64,000 nucleotides of DNA, taken from Parvularculaceae bacterium. GTDB taxonomy: Bacteria; Pseudomonadota; Alphaproteobacteria; Caulobacterales; Parvularculaceae. The position numbers and the translations under genes were made by a program. Below are positions 1 through 7,924 of this stretch, in pieces. The stretch spans positions 1-64,000 of the forward strand of contig JACADZ010000099.1 in the NCBI GenBank assembly GCA_013389105.1, written 5' to 3'. Below the pieces are notes generated by a model. The model did not search any database and was not told where the DNA came from. It worked only from the letters and a program-made list of their open reading frames with translations. Position 1 is the stretch's first letter; each line of letters opens with the position of its first letter.

Positions 1-441
1 CGCGCCGCCGGCGCCGCCGCCGAACGCGCGGGCGACATGCGGCTCGAGCCACTCCGGAAAGTCACCCGCGACAGGCGCGGGGGCGCCGGCCGGCAGCAGC
101 GTCGCGCCGGCTAGCTTCTCGGTCTCGGACGCGGTCAAGGGTCCCGGACCATGCGGCGCCTCGGCGGCCAGCGCCGAGACCGTGTCGAGAGCGTATCCCC
201 AGAGCCAGCGAAGGCCGGCGAGCGCGGCGGCGCGGGGCGAATCGTCGTCCATCGCCGCGGCGAGCGACCGACGCCGTCGCAGCACGTCGAGACAAAGCCC
301 CGACACGAAGGCGCGGTCCCTGGCGCCCGCATAGCGCGCGCTGCGGGCCCAGTCGGCGAGAGCGATCTTCAGCGGCACGCGCCGGCGCTCAAAATCGTCA
401 AGTATCTCAATGGCGGCGCCGAGCCGTCCGCTGTCGCGCAT
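1..441 (-). CDS. rsmB: RsmB-family 16S rRNA cytosine-5 methyltransferase, N-terminal part (partial)
   Basis: Not in the ORF track because it runs off the left edge. Reading the minus strand from the ATG at 441 gives 147 uninterrupted codons beginning MRDSGRLGAAIEILDDFERR. The arrangement resembles the NusB-like helical N-terminal domain of RsmB/NOP-family enzymes: a basic helical start, a Y-AGARDRAFVSGL stretch and a later LRWLWGYAL segment. In the full enzyme this domain precedes the SAM-dependent Rossmann domain that methylates C967 of 16S rRNA; that domain and its two catalytic cysteines lie outside the window. The family call therefore rests only on the N-terminal domain. The gene is divergent from the TPR-sulfotransferase gene, with about 90 bp between starts. 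Confidence 0.7.
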   Translation of the reverse strand, partial: MRDSGRLGAAIEILDDFERRRVPLKIALADWARSARYAGARDRAFVSGLCLDVLRRRRSLAAAMDDDSPRAAALAGLRWLWGYALDTVSALAAEAPHGPGPLTASETEKLAGATLLPAGAPAPVAGDFPEWLEPHVARAFGGGAGGA

Positions 442-529
442 GATGGTTTCCTCAAGGCCTCCTCAACAGAAACCGGCTCCGCCGGCAAGCGGGGTTGATC
501 CGGCCCGGCGGAAGTCCTAGGCACCTGAA

Positions 530-1888
530 ATGTCCCAAACCGACGCCATCACGCTCGATCAGGCGATCGAGCAAACCGTAACGCTCCTCAATGCGGGCGA
601 TTCCGCCAGCGCGCGTCTCCTCGCCGAGCGCGCCCTCGCCGCGGCTCCTCAGAACGCAAGCGCCGTCAACGCCATGGGCCTTGTAGAAATGGCGCAGCAC
701 AATTTCGAGGCGGCCGCGAAGCTGTTCCGGGCCGCGGCGGCGCATGCGCCCGCAGAGCCCGGCTTCGCCGTCAACCTCGCCTATGCCTGCATCACGGCCG
801 GCGACTTCGACGAAGCCCGTGCGCACCTCTACCGCGCTCTCGAACTTGATCCCCAGAATGCGAGCGCCTATCAGAACCTCGCCTGGATCACCAAGGCGCG
901 CCCCGGCGACGCCATCATCGACCGCATCCGCGCTGCGATCGCGCGGGCGCCGGAGGGAAGCGAACCTTTCATCAAGCTCGCCTACGCCCTCGGCAAATGC
1001 CTCGACGATGTCGGCGACTATGACGCGGCGTTCGACTGGTTCCGCCGGGCCAACGAATGTCAGCCCTCGCGCTACGACGCGGCCCGCCACGAGAAATTCT
1101 TCAGCGATCTGAAGCAGTCCTTCGACGCCGACCGCATCGCCGCCCAAAAGCCGAACGGCTTCGACAGCCGCAAGCCCATCTTTATCGTCGGCATGCCGCG
1201 CTCGGGCTCGACCCTGCTTGAGGAAAAGCTCTGCGCGCATGAAGGCGTCGTCGGCCTCGGCGAGACTGGCGACATCATCACTTTCTCAAACGCCATGGCT
1301 GCGGCGCATCCCCGCCGCGCGCCCTTCCCAGAGTGGGTCGCCGACGCCCCCGAGGGAACCTTGCGCGGACTCGGCAAGCATTACGTCGAGAAGTACTCCA
1401 AGCGGCATCCGCAGGCGGAGCGGCTCGTCAATAAGGCGCTCCTCAATCACGCCTATGTCGGCCTCATCGCCATGATGCTGCCGAACGCGATGATCGTCGA
1501 GACGCGGCGCAATCCGATCGACACCTGCCTCTCCTGCTACTTCAAGGACCTGAAGCCGATCCATCACTACGCGATCCGGCTTGAGACGCTCGGCCATTTT
1601 TATCGTCTCTATGCGGATCTGATGGCGCACTGGCGCGAGGTCCTCCCAGGACTTGCGACCGTCCAGTACGAACAATTCATCGACGACGCGCCGGGCGCCG
1701 CATCGGCGCTGCTCCAGTCGTCAGGACTTATGCCGAAGCGGGGCGGCGGCCGCGCGGCGCCGCGCCATGTGCAGACGTTCAGCGCCTGGCAGGTGAAACA
1801 GCCCGTCTACCGACATGCGGTCGAGCGCTGGCGGAATTACGAGAAGCACATAGGTCCGCTGATCGACTCCCTTGGCGACCTCGCGTGA
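530..1888 (+). CDS. TPR-repeat sulfotransferase family protein
   Basis: A 452-residue fusion of an N-terminal TPR solenoid (about residues 10-180, with Ala-rich TPR helices and the ALELDPQNASAYQNLAW repeat) to a sulfotransferase domain. The PAPS 5'-phosphosulfate loop is clear at about 219-232 (IVGMPRSGSTLLEEKL). Proteins of this architecture transfer sulfate from PAPS to a protein or glycan acceptor. The acceptor cannot be deduced here. No signal peptide is visible, so it is probably cytoplasmic. The gene stands alone on the plus strand, between rsmB (divergent) and the host-attachment-family gene (convergent, 9 bp away). Nothing nearby makes PAPS or an obvious sulfated product. Confidence 0.85.
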   Translation: MSQTDAITLDQAIEQTVTLLNAGDSASARLLAERALAAAPQNASAVNAMGLVEMAQHNFEAAAKLFRAAAAHAPAEPGFAVNLAYACITAGDFDEARAHLYRALELDPQNASAYQNLAWITKARPGDAIIDRIRAAIARAPEGSEPFIKLAYALGKCLDDVGDYDAAFDWFRRANECQPSRYDAARHEKFFSDLKQSFDADRIAAQKPNGFDSRKPIFIVGMPRSGSTLLEEKLCAHEGVVGLGETGDIITFSNAMAAAHPRRAPFPEWVADAPEGTLRGLGKHYVEKYSKRHPQAERLVNKALLNHAYVGLIAMMLPNAMIVETRRNPIDTCLSCYFKDLKPIHHYAIRLETLGHFYRLYADLMAHWREVLPGLATVQYEQFIDDAPGAASALLQSSGLMPKRGGGRAAPRHVQTFSAWQVKQPVYRHAVERWRNYEKHIGPLIDSLGDLA

Positions 1889-1897
1889 GGCGCCTGA

Positions 1898-2347
1898 TCA
1901 GGCTGTCAGGAGCTTCTCGATCTCCGACACCGGGTGCTTGGTGAGATCCTTGTCGATCTCCGCCTTCAGCTTGCTGCGCAACGAGGGCGAGTAGCCCTTC
2001 CGGAGATCCGCCAGCGTGGCGGGCGGCGCAGCAACGACAAGCGCGCTGACCTTGCCAATGCGATCATGCTCGTTCAGCGCCGCGGCGACCGACCTCGCAA
2101 AGTCTGCTTCCGCCAACTGGTGGTAGTCCGTCGACTCCATCGCGCTTCGCCGGCCGTCGGGCATGTTCCACTGCCGACCGGGACGGTCGGCCCCTTGCTC
2201 GGATGTCCGCGGGTTCGGAGCTCCAGTCAGCACTTCTTCCACGCGCAGATCGGGCAGCTCCGCATCCCCGCGATTGCGAAGGAAAAGAGCCTTCCTTCCG
2301 TCGGCGACCAGAACCAGGTCGTCATGTTCGATCTTCAGCGCAGCCAT
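1898..2347 (-). CDS. Host attachment family protein (baeRF-like)
   Basis: About 149 residues starting MAALKIEHDDLVLVADGRKA. The early LVLVADGRKALFL strand, the long variable middle and the late VSALVVAAPPATLADLRKGY segment match the family annotated as 'protein required for attachment to host cells'. That family is distantly related to archaeo-eukaryotic release factor domains, and its biochemical role is unknown in most bacteria. The ORF track starts at 2392. I prefer the ATG at 2347 because a GAGG lies 5 nt upstream and the product then begins at the conserved first strand. The gene is convergent with the sulfotransferase gene. Confidence 0.75.
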   Translation of the reverse strand: MAALKIEHDDLVLVADGRKALFLRNRGDAELPDLRVEEVLTGAPNPRTSEQGADRPGRQWNMPDGRRSAMESTDYHQLAEADFARSVAAALNEHDRIGKVSALVVAAPPATLADLRKGYSPSLRSKLKAEIDKDLTKHPVSEIEKLLTA

Positions 2348-2431
2348 CCATGCCTCGGTTGTCTTTAGAGGATATGCGTCGCGGAGAACCACCCCTTGAC
2401 CTGCATCAAGCGACCGCCAGCCGCGTCGCGT

Positions 2432-3208
2432 TCATGGCTTCTTCGGCTTGACCAGGGTCGCGGGCCGACGCGCCCGGGCCTCCGCGAACAGCGAGAACGT
2501 CTTGTTGACGTAGTTGCTGACATCAACGATGGAATTCACATAGGCGTCAAGCTCTTCCGAAGGCTCCTGCTCGACAAGCCGCACGCGGCCCGCCGGATTT
2601 TCAGTCTCGAAGTGGACGTAAAACCAGGGCTCGCCGCGCTTGAAGCTCAGGGGCTTCGTCATGTCGTGCCACTCAAAGCCCCAGCTCAAGGGGCGCGGCC
2701 ACACATGCACGGGGAAACGGCCGCAGACCTGCACGCCGGGCCGCGGCGTCGGCAGGTAGTGGAGATAGGGCGGCGACTGCACGACATAGCAGGGATCGTC
2801 GGCGATGAAGACGTAAGGGGCGATCATCTGCACGATCGGGCGCTCGGGATGGCGCCACTCCGCCTGCGGATGAAGCACCATGAGATCGCGCAACGCGCCC
2901 TGGCGGACGCCCGACTGAGGTCCGTCGGCGTCGATGAGCGAAAGCTGGCCGTTCGCTTGACGATCGAATTTCAAGGTCAGGTCCATCGGGAACGGAATAA
3001 CGAAGTGCCGCCGGTCGAAATCGACCGCGGCCGGACAGAACTGAACCGATTTGGACGACGCCGGCTTGCCCTGATGCGGCTCATAGGGCTTCGGCGGCGC
3101 CCACATCACCGCTCCCTTCTGCGCGCGGACCGTCCAGCCGACGGTGACGATCCGCCCCCGCCCGCCGCGCTCGTCGAGCCCTTCCGCGAAATAGTCGTCC
3201 TGGTTCAT
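2432..3208 (-). CDS. Conserved-looking hypothetical protein, 258 aa
   Basis: I do not recognise a family with confidence. The protein is soluble, with no signal peptide or membrane helix, and rich in aromatic residues and prolines. A central block around FPMDLTLKFDR is followed by IAPYVFIADDPCYVVQ and a W-rich region (HVWPRPLSWGFEW). The layout loosely recalls DUF6065-type proteins, but this is a guess. The ORF track begins at 3313 inside the upstream farnesyl diphosphate synthase gene. The ATG at 3208 (MNQDDYFAEG) lies 20 nt after that gene's stop and is the likelier start. It probably shares a transcript with ispA. Confidence 0.6.
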   Translation of the reverse strand: MNQDDYFAEGLDERGGRGRIVTVGWTVRAQKGAVMWAPPKPYEPHQGKPASSKSVQFCPAAVDFDRRHFVIPFPMDLTLKFDRQANGQLSLIDADGPQSGVRQGALRDLMVLHPQAEWRHPERPIVQMIAPYVFIADDPCYVVQSPPYLHYLPTPRPGVQVCGRFPVHVWPRPLSWGFEWHDMTKPLSFKRGEPWFYVHFETENPAGRVRLVEQEPSEELDAYVNSIVDVSNYVNKTFSLFAEARARRPATLVKPKKP

Positions 3209-3228
3209 GGAGTTGCTTTCGGCGGCGT

Positions 3229-4116
3229 CTAGTTCTTGCGATTGAACACGAAGTCGGCCGCGCCTTTCAGCGGCTCTGCTCTGGGGCCGAAGCGGTCGAG
3301 ATGCGCCTTGCATTCCTCGATGAGGCGGCGCGCCTGATCGCGCGCGCCCTCAGCGCCGAGGAGCTTCACGAAGGTCGCCTTGTCCATATCCGCGTCCTGC
3401 CCGACCGGCTTGCCAAGCTCTTCGGCGGCCCCGAAAGCGTCGAGCAGATCATCGACGATCTGGAAGGCGAGGCCGAGATCCTCCGCATACGACGTCAGCG
3501 CCGCAATGTCGGCCTCGCTCCCTTCGCCGATGACGCCCCCGGCCATAGCCGAGAACCGGATGAGGGCGCCCGTTTTTAGGCGCTGAAGCTCTTCGATGCC
3601 GGCGAGATCGAACGACTTCTGTTCGGCGTAGATGTCGATCATCTGCCCGCCGACCATGCCGTCCTTGCCGGCGCCGCGCGCGAGTTCGAGAGCGAGACGG
3701 CAGCGCACCTCGGCGTTCGGGTGGGTGTCCCGGTGCGCAAGGATTTCAAACGCTTCAGTCAAGAGCGCGTCGCCGGCGAGAATGGCGGTGGCGTCGTCAA
3801 ACGCCTTGTGCACGGAGGGGCGGCCGCGGCGCAGGTCGCTGTCATCCATCGCGGGAAGATCATCGTGAATGAGGCTGTAGCAATGGATCATTTCGATGGC
3901 GCAGCCGGCCCGCACCGAACGCGTCCTTGGACAGTCGAACATGTCGGCCGCCGCAATCAGCAGAAACGGGCGCAGGCGCTTGCCCCCGTCGAGCGCGCCA
4001 TGGCGCATGGCGTCGACGACGCGGCCGAGCGGCCCGCTGCGGCGGGGCAGGAATTGATCGAGGGCGGTCTCGATGAGGCCGGCCGTTTCCCGGATCGTCG
4101 TGTCGAAATCCCGCAT
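3229..4116 (-). CDS. ispA: Farnesyl diphosphate synthase (short-chain polyprenyl synthetase)
   Basis: 295 residues with both Asp-rich motifs of trans-prenyltransferases: the first at about 90 (DDLPAMDDSDLRRGRP) and the second at about 225 (QIVDDLLDAFG). GGKRLRPFLL binds the isopentenyl substrate. It condenses IPP and DMAPP to geranyl and farnesyl diphosphate, the precursor for the HpnC/D/E squalene route encoded about 6 kb away. The small residues before the first Asp-rich motif fit a C15 product, but chain length is inferred. The ORF track starts at 4158. The ATG at 4116 (MRDFDTTIRE) aligns with the usual IspA N-terminus and gives the normal length. It sits downstream of the two zinc-motif paralogues on the same strand. 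Confidence 0.9.
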   Translation of the reverse strand: MRDFDTTIRETAGLIETALDQFLPRRSGPLGRVVDAMRHGALDGGKRLRPFLLIAAADMFDCPRTRSVRAGCAIEMIHCYSLIHDDLPAMDDSDLRRGRPSVHKAFDDATAILAGDALLTEAFEILAHRDTHPNAEVRCRLALELARGAGKDGMVGGQMIDIYAEQKSFDLAGIEELQRLKTGALIRFSAMAGGVIGEGSEADIAALTSYAEDLGLAFQIVDDLLDAFGAAEELGKPVGQDADMDKATFVKLLGAEGARDQARRLIEECKAHLDRFGPRAEPLKGAADFVFNRKN

Positions 4117-4164
4117 CTGTGACCGCCCGTTTGCGCGCCTCATAGCCGAGCGCGCCATGCTCTG

Positions 4165-4809
4165 CTAGCGCGTCGGGTCGATGAAGCCCCTTCCCTCGCA
4201 GTCGTCGCAGGCGCGCGCAAGAAATCCTCTCCTGCCGCGTCCTTCGCAGCCCGGGCAAAGGATTTGGGGCTCGTTGCGCCAGAAATAGGCCTTGCAGAAG
4301 GCCCCGGTCCTGCCCGCGATCGCGGCCGGCTCAAATCCGAGCATATCGGCAGCGTAGTCGGCCGGCGCGGCGGACGCCTGGTTCAAAGCCTGGAGGGCGA
4401 AAGACATGTCGCGCTTCCAGGCGCCCAGGATCAGCGCGAACTTGTTGTCGGAGAATTTCTTCCGCACCGCGATCTTGGCGAGCACGTACAGATCGCCCTC
4501 TTCGATGAAGGCGTCGGCAAGATGAAGTTCGCCATTCAGCTTTCGGAGCACCCGGTCGGTCGGCCGGAAGCCGACGAACCGCGCCAGGAAACCCACCTCC
4601 GTAACGCCGGCTTTCGGGCCGCCAACATGGACGAGCGCGACGACGAAGCGGAACGCCCGGTCGGCCACGTCGTAGACTGTGTGATCGTCGTCTTCTCCGA
4701 TGACGAGGATCGACTTGAAGGCGCGCTTCAGGCCCTCCTCAATTCGCGCGCGCGGCCAGGAGGCGACCGGTCTTTTCGCCTCGGACTTCTTGTCGGCGTA
4801 CCCTTGCAT
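4165..4809 (-). CDS. Hypothetical protein with C-terminal CxxCxGxG zinc motif (paralogue B)
   Basis: 214 residues, function unknown. The last 35 residues carry two DnaJ-like half motifs, CPGCEGRG and CDDCEGRG, eight residues apart, which could bind one zinc ion. The rest is a soluble alpha/beta domain, with SWPRARIEEGLKRAF near the start and AWKRDMSFALQALNQ late. Both segments recur in the gene immediately upstream (4815-5486), so the two are tandem paralogues. The ATG at 4809 is 5 nt downstream of the upstream gene's stop, which implies coupled translation. No J domain or other chaperone domain is present, so DnaJ function should not be assumed. Confidence 0.7.
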   Translation of the reverse strand: MQGYADKKSEAKRPVASWPRARIEEGLKRAFKSILVIGEDDDHTVYDVADRAFRFVVALVHVGGPKAGVTEVGFLARFVGFRPTDRVLRKLNGELHLADAFIEEGDLYVLAKIAVRKKFSDNKFALILGAWKRDMSFALQALNQASAAPADYAADMLGFEPAAIAGRTGAFCKAYFWRNEPQILCPGCEGRGRRGFLARACDDCEGRGFIDPTR

Positions 4810-4814
4810 TGCAG

Positions 4815-5486
4815 CTAGCGGCGCCTCTCGATAAGGCCCGATCCGTCGCATTTCCCGCAGAGCCGGGCGATGAACCCGAGCTTACCTCGCCCGCCGCATT
4901 CCGTGCAAACAACCGGCTTGCGCGCCGGCCCGATGAAGGAAGCGAACAGCTGCGCCGCAGCCCCGTCGGCGCGCGCGGTATTGGTTGCAAGCGCCAAAAT
5001 CCGCTCGTCGCGGTCGAAACCGAAGGCGCTCGCGTAACTGGCGGCCCCCGTCAGCATGCCGATGACGATGGAGAGGTCGCGCTTCCAGGCGTCGAAGAAA
5101 GCGTTGAGCGCCGCTTCGCTGAACTCGCCGCTCGGCTCGACGCCCGCAAACATGTCGAGCGCCGCATCGCGAATCTGGACCGCCGCAAGATGCAAGTTGC
5201 GGTTCATGGCGGCAGCCTTGGCCCCATCCGCGCCGAACCCTTCAAAGCGCGTGTAGAAGATGATCTGGTCGATGTCGCCCGCGCGACCGACCGGATGGTG
5301 GAGCACGATGACGAAGGCGACATCATTCTCAAGAACGCCGTAGAGCACGAACTCGTCCCGAGCATGGGGTCCCTGGACGTCGCCAAACCGCTTCTTGATC
5401 GCCGCGTCGATCCGGACCCGCGGCCAGGACCCGCCGGAGAGCGCGCGCCCGGATGCGCCCGGATGCGAAAAAAGCCTTGAAAACAT
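4815..5486 (-). CDS. Hypothetical protein with C-terminal CxxCxGxG zinc motif (paralogue A)
   Basis: 223 residues, paralogous to the next gene down. It shares SWPRVRIDAAIKKRF near the N-terminus, AWKRDLSIVIGML in the second half and a terminal pair of zinc half motifs (CTECGGRG and CGKCDGSG). No catalytic signature is visible. Start chosen at the ATG at 5486 (MFSRLFSHPG), with a GGCAGG upstream. The ATG at 5507 (MAGIGRHMF) and the track start at 5546 are alternatives. This is probably the first gene of a transcript running through paralogue B, ispA and the 258-residue hypothetical protein. It is divergent from ispH. Confidence 0.7.
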   Translation of the reverse strand: MFSRLFSHPGASGRALSGGSWPRVRIDAAIKKRFGDVQGPHARDEFVLYGVLENDVAFVIVLHHPVGRAGDIDQIIFYTRFEGFGADGAKAAAMNRNLHLAAVQIRDAALDMFAGVEPSGEFSEAALNAFFDAWKRDLSIVIGMLTGAASYASAFGFDRDERILALATNTARADGAAAQLFASFIGPARKPVVCTECGGRGKLGFIARLCGKCDGSGLIERRR

Positions 5487-5593
5487 GTGCCTGCCGATCC
5501 CTGCCATCCCCGGTAGCAAGCCTACACGAGCGCACGGACCGCGCAACGCACCTCACTTGGAGTCCTACGTAATATCGCGCCGAAATCCGTGTG

Positions 5594-5621
5594 TTGCAGT
5601 GCGGCGACAGGCTGTTATAGA
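5594..5621 (+). promoter_or_regulatory. Candidate sigma-70-type promoter for ispH-hpnH
   Basis: TTGCAG and TATAGA hexamers are separated by 16 nt in the 260-bp divergent region upstream of ispH. They point towards ispH and would leave a leader of about 120 nt. Recognised by sequence only. Confidence 0.45.
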
Positions 5622-5746
5622 AGGCCGGCCGTTATTCCCCAGCAGGGCGCTGTGGGATAAGGAGCAGAGCAATTGGTTTCTTCCGGCGCGTCGGTGCGGG
5701 CCTGCGACCGGAACGCGACCGAAAGAGGTGTCGGAGGGGTAAGGCC

Positions 5747-6739
5747 ATGGGCGAAGCGACCAAGCCGCTGCGCGTCATTCTCGCTCAGCCGCGCGGGTTT
5801 TGCGCGGGCGTGGAGCGCGCCATCGACATCGTCGAACGGGCGCTGGAGAAGTATGGGGCTCCGGTCTATGTGCGACACGAGATCGTCCACAACAAGCGCG
5901 TCGTCGATACCCTCAAAGCGCGGGGCGCGATCTTCGTCGAAGAGGTTGACGAGATTCCGACCGGCGCCGTCACGATCTTTTCAGCGCATGGCGTCGCCAA
6001 GAAAGTCGAAGACGGGGCCGGGTTCCGCGACCTTGACGTCATCGACGCGACCTGCCCGCTTGTGACCAAAGTGCACAAGGAAGGCCGTCGCTACGCCGAG
6101 AAGGGCTACGACATCGTCCTCATCGGTCATCTCGGCCATCCGGAGGTCGAGGGAACGCTCGGCCAGATTCCAGGAACCGTGCATGTCATCAGCGAGCCGC
6201 ATGACGTGCATTCGCTCGAGGTGGCGGATCCGGACAGGGTGGCTTTCGTCACGCAGACCACGCTTTCGGTGAACGACACCAAGGACGTGATCGCCGCGCT
6301 GCGCGCCAAATTTCCGAAGATCGTCGGTCCTGATACGCGCGACATCTGCTACGCGACGCAGAATCGGCAGACCGCCGTCATCGAGCTCTCGAAAAAGATC
6401 GACATGCTCCTCGTCGTCGGCGCCAACAACTCGTCGAACTCCAACCGCCTGCGCGAGATCGGTCAGAATTTCGGCATCCCAAGCTATCTGATTGAGGACG
6501 CCACCATGTTCGACCCCGCCTGGCTTAACGGGGCCGAGACGATCGGCATCACGGCCGGCGCATCGGCGCCGGAAACCTTGGTGCAGGAGACGATCCGGCG
6601 CCTCAAGATGTATCGGACGGTCAGCGTCGAGACTCTCGACGGCGTGCAGGAGAATGTGCACTTCAAGCTGCCCGCCGAGCTGGCCGACGTGCCCCGGCCG
6701 AAAGACGCGATGGACGTCTGGGCCGTTGAGCCGGCCTAG
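5747..6739 (+). CDS. ispH: 4-hydroxy-3-methylbut-2-enyl diphosphate reductase (IspH/LytB)
   Basis: 330 residues, the normal length. The three cysteines that ligate the 4Fe-4S cluster are at 19 (PRGFCAGV), 103 (DATCPLV) and 201 ([10 protein letters not shown]). The conserved [12 protein letters not shown] and GASAPE motifs follow. It catalyses the last step of the MEP pathway, giving IPP and DMAPP in the cytoplasm. It is followed 30 nt later by hpnH on the same strand, which places the terminal MEP enzyme and a hopanoid enzyme in one transcript. The GGAGGGG about 6-12 nt before the ATG supports the start. Confidence 0.97.
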   Translation: MGEATKPLRVILAQPRGFCAGVERAIDIVERALEKYGAPVYVRHEIVHNKRVVDTLKARGAIFVEEVDEIPTGAVTIFSAHGVAKKVEDGAGFRDLDVIDATCPLVTKVHKEGRRYAEKGYDIVLIGHLGHPEVEGTLGQIPGTVHVISEPHDVHSLEVADPDRVAFVTQTTLSVNDTKDVIAALRAKFPKIVGPDTRDICYATQNRQTAVIELSKKIDMLLVVGANNSSNSNRLREIGQNFGIPSYLIEDATMFDPAWLNGAETIGITAGASAPETLVQETIRRLKMYRTVSVETLDGVQENVHFKLPAELADVPRPKDAMDVWAVEPA

Positions 6740-6769
6740 GCCCGCCCCCAGGATTTTACGGAGATCAAG

Positions 6770-7924
6770 ATGGGTATTTCATTTCACCAGGCGGCCCGCG
6801 TCGGCGCTTACGTCATGAAGCAGACCTTGGCGGGCAACAAACGCTATCCGCTGGTCCTCTTCCTCGAACCGCTGTTCCGCTGCAACCTTGCCTGTCCCGG
6901 CTGCGGCAAGATCGATTACCCGGCCCCCATCCTCAACAAGCGCCTGTCGGTGAAGGAGTGCCTCGACGCGGTCGACGAGTGCGGCGCGCCGGTCGTCGCC
7001 ATTCCGGGCGGCGAGCCGTTGATCCACAAGGATATCGGCGAGATCGTCGCAGGTATTGTCGCGCGCAAGAAGTTCGTCTCGCTGTGCACGAACGCGCTGC
7101 TGCTGGAAAAGAAACTTCACCTGTTCAAGCCCTCGCCGTTCCTGTTTTTCTCGGTGCACCTAGACGGGCTTGAAGAGCATCACGACCGAGCGGTCGATCA
7201 GAAGGGGACGTTCCAGATCGCGGTCAAAGCGATCAAGGCCGCACAGGCCAAGGGCTTCCAAGTCAACGCCAACGCCACCATCTTCAACAACATGCCGGCG
7301 AAGGACGTGGCCGACTTTTTCGATTTCGCCACCGACCTCGGCGTCAACATCACCTTCTCGCCGGGATACGCCTATGAGCGCGCCGCCGACCAGGAGCACT
7401 TCCTGTCGCGCGAGAAGACGAAGAACCTGTTCCGCGAAGTCTTCCGCATGGGAAAGGAACGCGGCCGCAAGTGGAATTTCAGCCAGTCGCCGCTGTTCCT
7501 CGATTTCCTCGCCGGCAACCAGGACTATCTGTGCACGCCCTGGGGCTCGCCGACGCGCAACGTCTTCGGCTGGCAGAAGCCCTGCTATCTTCTTGGCGAG
7601 GGCTACGTCTCCTCCTTCAAGGAATTGATGGAGACGACCGATTGGGATTCCTACGGCACCGGCCGATATGAAAAATGCTCGAACTGCATGGCGCATTGCG
7701 GCTACGAACCGACCGCCGCAATGGATGCAGTGAAAAATCCGCTCAAGATGATGAAGCTCGGCAGCCTCGCCGCCATCCGCACCGAAGGCCCGATGGTCCC
7801 CGAGATCGATCTGTCGAAGGCCCGCAAGGCGGTCGACGTGCACGAGAAGCTCGTCGCCGAACAGATGTCAAAGATCGAGGCCGAGAAGAAGGCCGCCAAG
7901 GAGCCGGTCGAGGCTGCGGCCTAG
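6770..7924 (+). CDS. hpnH: Adenosyl-hopene transferase HpnH (radical SAM)
   Basis: 384 residues. A CX3CX2C radical-SAM cluster motif lies at 38-45 (CNLACPGCG), and a conserved Cys-rich C-terminal region follows (KCSNCMAHCGYEPTAAMD). HpnH attaches a 5'-deoxyadenosyl group to the hopene skeleton, the first committed step to extended (C35) hopanoids. The tail after the conserved core is Lys/Glu/Ala rich. The gene's last 57 nt overlap the 3' end of hpnG on the opposite strand. It is preceded by ispH in the same orientation. Confidence 0.95.
   Translation: MGISFHQAARVGAYVMKQTLAGNKRYPLVLFLEPLFRCNLACPGCGKIDYPAPILNKRLSVKECLDAVDECGAPVVAIPGGEPLIHKDIGEIVAGIVARKKFVSLCTNALLLEKKLHLFKPSPFLFFSVHLDGLEEHHDRAVDQKGTFQIAVKAIKAAQAKGFQVNANATIFNNMPAKDVADFFDFATDLGVNITFSPGYAYERAADQEHFLSREKTKNLFREVFRMGKERGRKWNFSQSPLFLDFLAGNQDYLCTPWGSPTRNVFGWQKPCYLLGEGYVSSFKELMETTDWDSYGTGRYEKCSNCMAHCGYEPTAAMDAVKNPLKMMKLGSLAAIRTEGPMVPEIDLSKARKAVDVHEKLVAEQMSKIEAEKKAAKEPVEAAA

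Noticed and set aside
452-1240. A 262-residue minus-strand ORF opposite the sulfotransferase gene
   Set aside because: Shadow of the real plus-strand gene; no ribosome site or family feature.
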